Below are positions 4,912-5,006 of a DNA stretch of 5,006 bases, piece after piece. The first letter of the stretch is position 1. Each line of letters starts with the position of its first letter. Below the pieces are notes generated by a model. The model was given only the letters and a program-made list of their open reading frames with translations. It searched no databases and was not told where the DNA came from. Source of the DNA: Candidatus Methanoprimaticola hominis (lineage in GTDB: Archaea > Thermoplasmatota > Thermoplasmata > Methanomassiliicoccales > Methanomethylophilaceae); the NCBI GenBank assembly GCA_006954465.1, contig LVVU01000228.1, positions 1 to 5,006 of the forward strand. The letters run 5' to 3'. The position numbers and the translations under genes are program-made.

Positions 4912-5006
4912 TCAGATGCGGAACTTGGAGATCCCGGGGAACCTCGCCTTGGAGCCCAGGTCCTCCTCGATCCTCAGGAGCCTGTTGTACTTCGCCGTGC
5001 GCTCGC
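4912..5006 (-). CDS. eno: Enolase, C-terminal 30 residues (5' part outside window)
   Basis: The - strand reads [17 protein letters not shown], then [13 protein letters not shown], before a TGA (complement of 4912-4914). The ERxAKYNxLLRIEExLG pattern is the conserved C-terminal end of enolase (phosphopyruvate hydratase). The enzyme interconverts 2-phosphoglycerate and phosphoenolpyruvate in cytosolic glycolysis/gluconeogenesis and uses Mg2+. Only ~30 of the usual ~410-430 residues lie in the window, so catalytic residues cannot be checked. The C-terminus has the usual length for the family and no tail extension. The gene is transcribed towards the strong hairpin at 4876-4901. The call rests on this one motif, but the motif is distinctive. 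Confidence 0.88.
   Translation of the reverse strand, partial: ERTAKYNRLLRIEEDLGSKARFPGISKFRI

Noticed and set aside
4869..5006. + strand open frame from ATG 4869 to the window end after the orphan promoter
   Set aside because: It lies antisense to the enolase C-terminus and terminator, and its translation is Arg/Ser/Pro-rich shadow sequence.

Overview
The window looks like a chromosomal housekeeping segment from a GC-rich archaeon. The main evidence is an archaeal-style type IA DNA topoisomerase, a NikR-type nickel regulator and TATA boxes centred about 26-28 bp upstream of likely start codons, which implies leaderless or nearly leaderless mRNAs. High nickel demand and this gene style fit a methanogen. 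My best guess is Thermoplasmatota, perhaps Methanomassiliicoccales, but that is inferred from gene character and not from a marker gene.

Layout, left to right. (1) The 3' end of an unrecognised gene on the + strand (1-522). (2) nikR on the + strand (592-1038) with its own promoter and a dyad upstream. (3) An unrecognised cytosolic protein of about 209 aa on the - strand (955-1584), overlapping the nikR 3' end tail to tail by 84 bp. (4) A divergent promoter region of about 260 bp (1585-1843). (5) topA on the + strand (1844-4218), interrupted by a one-base deletion near 2819-2823. The joined protein would be 791 aa, with a Toprim domain, catalytic Tyr311, four C-terminal zinc ribbons and a lysine-rich tail. 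(6) A convergent 3'-end zone with terminators and a perfect 12-bp palindrome (4219-4310). (7) A small CxC/CxxC protein on the - strand (4311-4511), apparently behind a leader of about 140 nt. (8) A 268-bp intergenic region (4644-4911) with hairpins and a strong orphan TATA box, and no convincing protein gene. (9) The last 30 codons of enolase on the - strand, with a strong terminator hairpin after the stop.

The genes do not form one pathway. NikR would adjust nickel uptake to supply, topoisomerase I controls supercoiling, and enolase serves glycolysis or gluconeogenesis. I see no mobile element, CRISPR array, tRNA, rRNA or defence cassette. The points most worth checking are the topA frameshift, the orphan promoter with dyads and a downstream hairpin (4734-4850), the structured leader of the small Cys protein, and the two unrecognised proteins.
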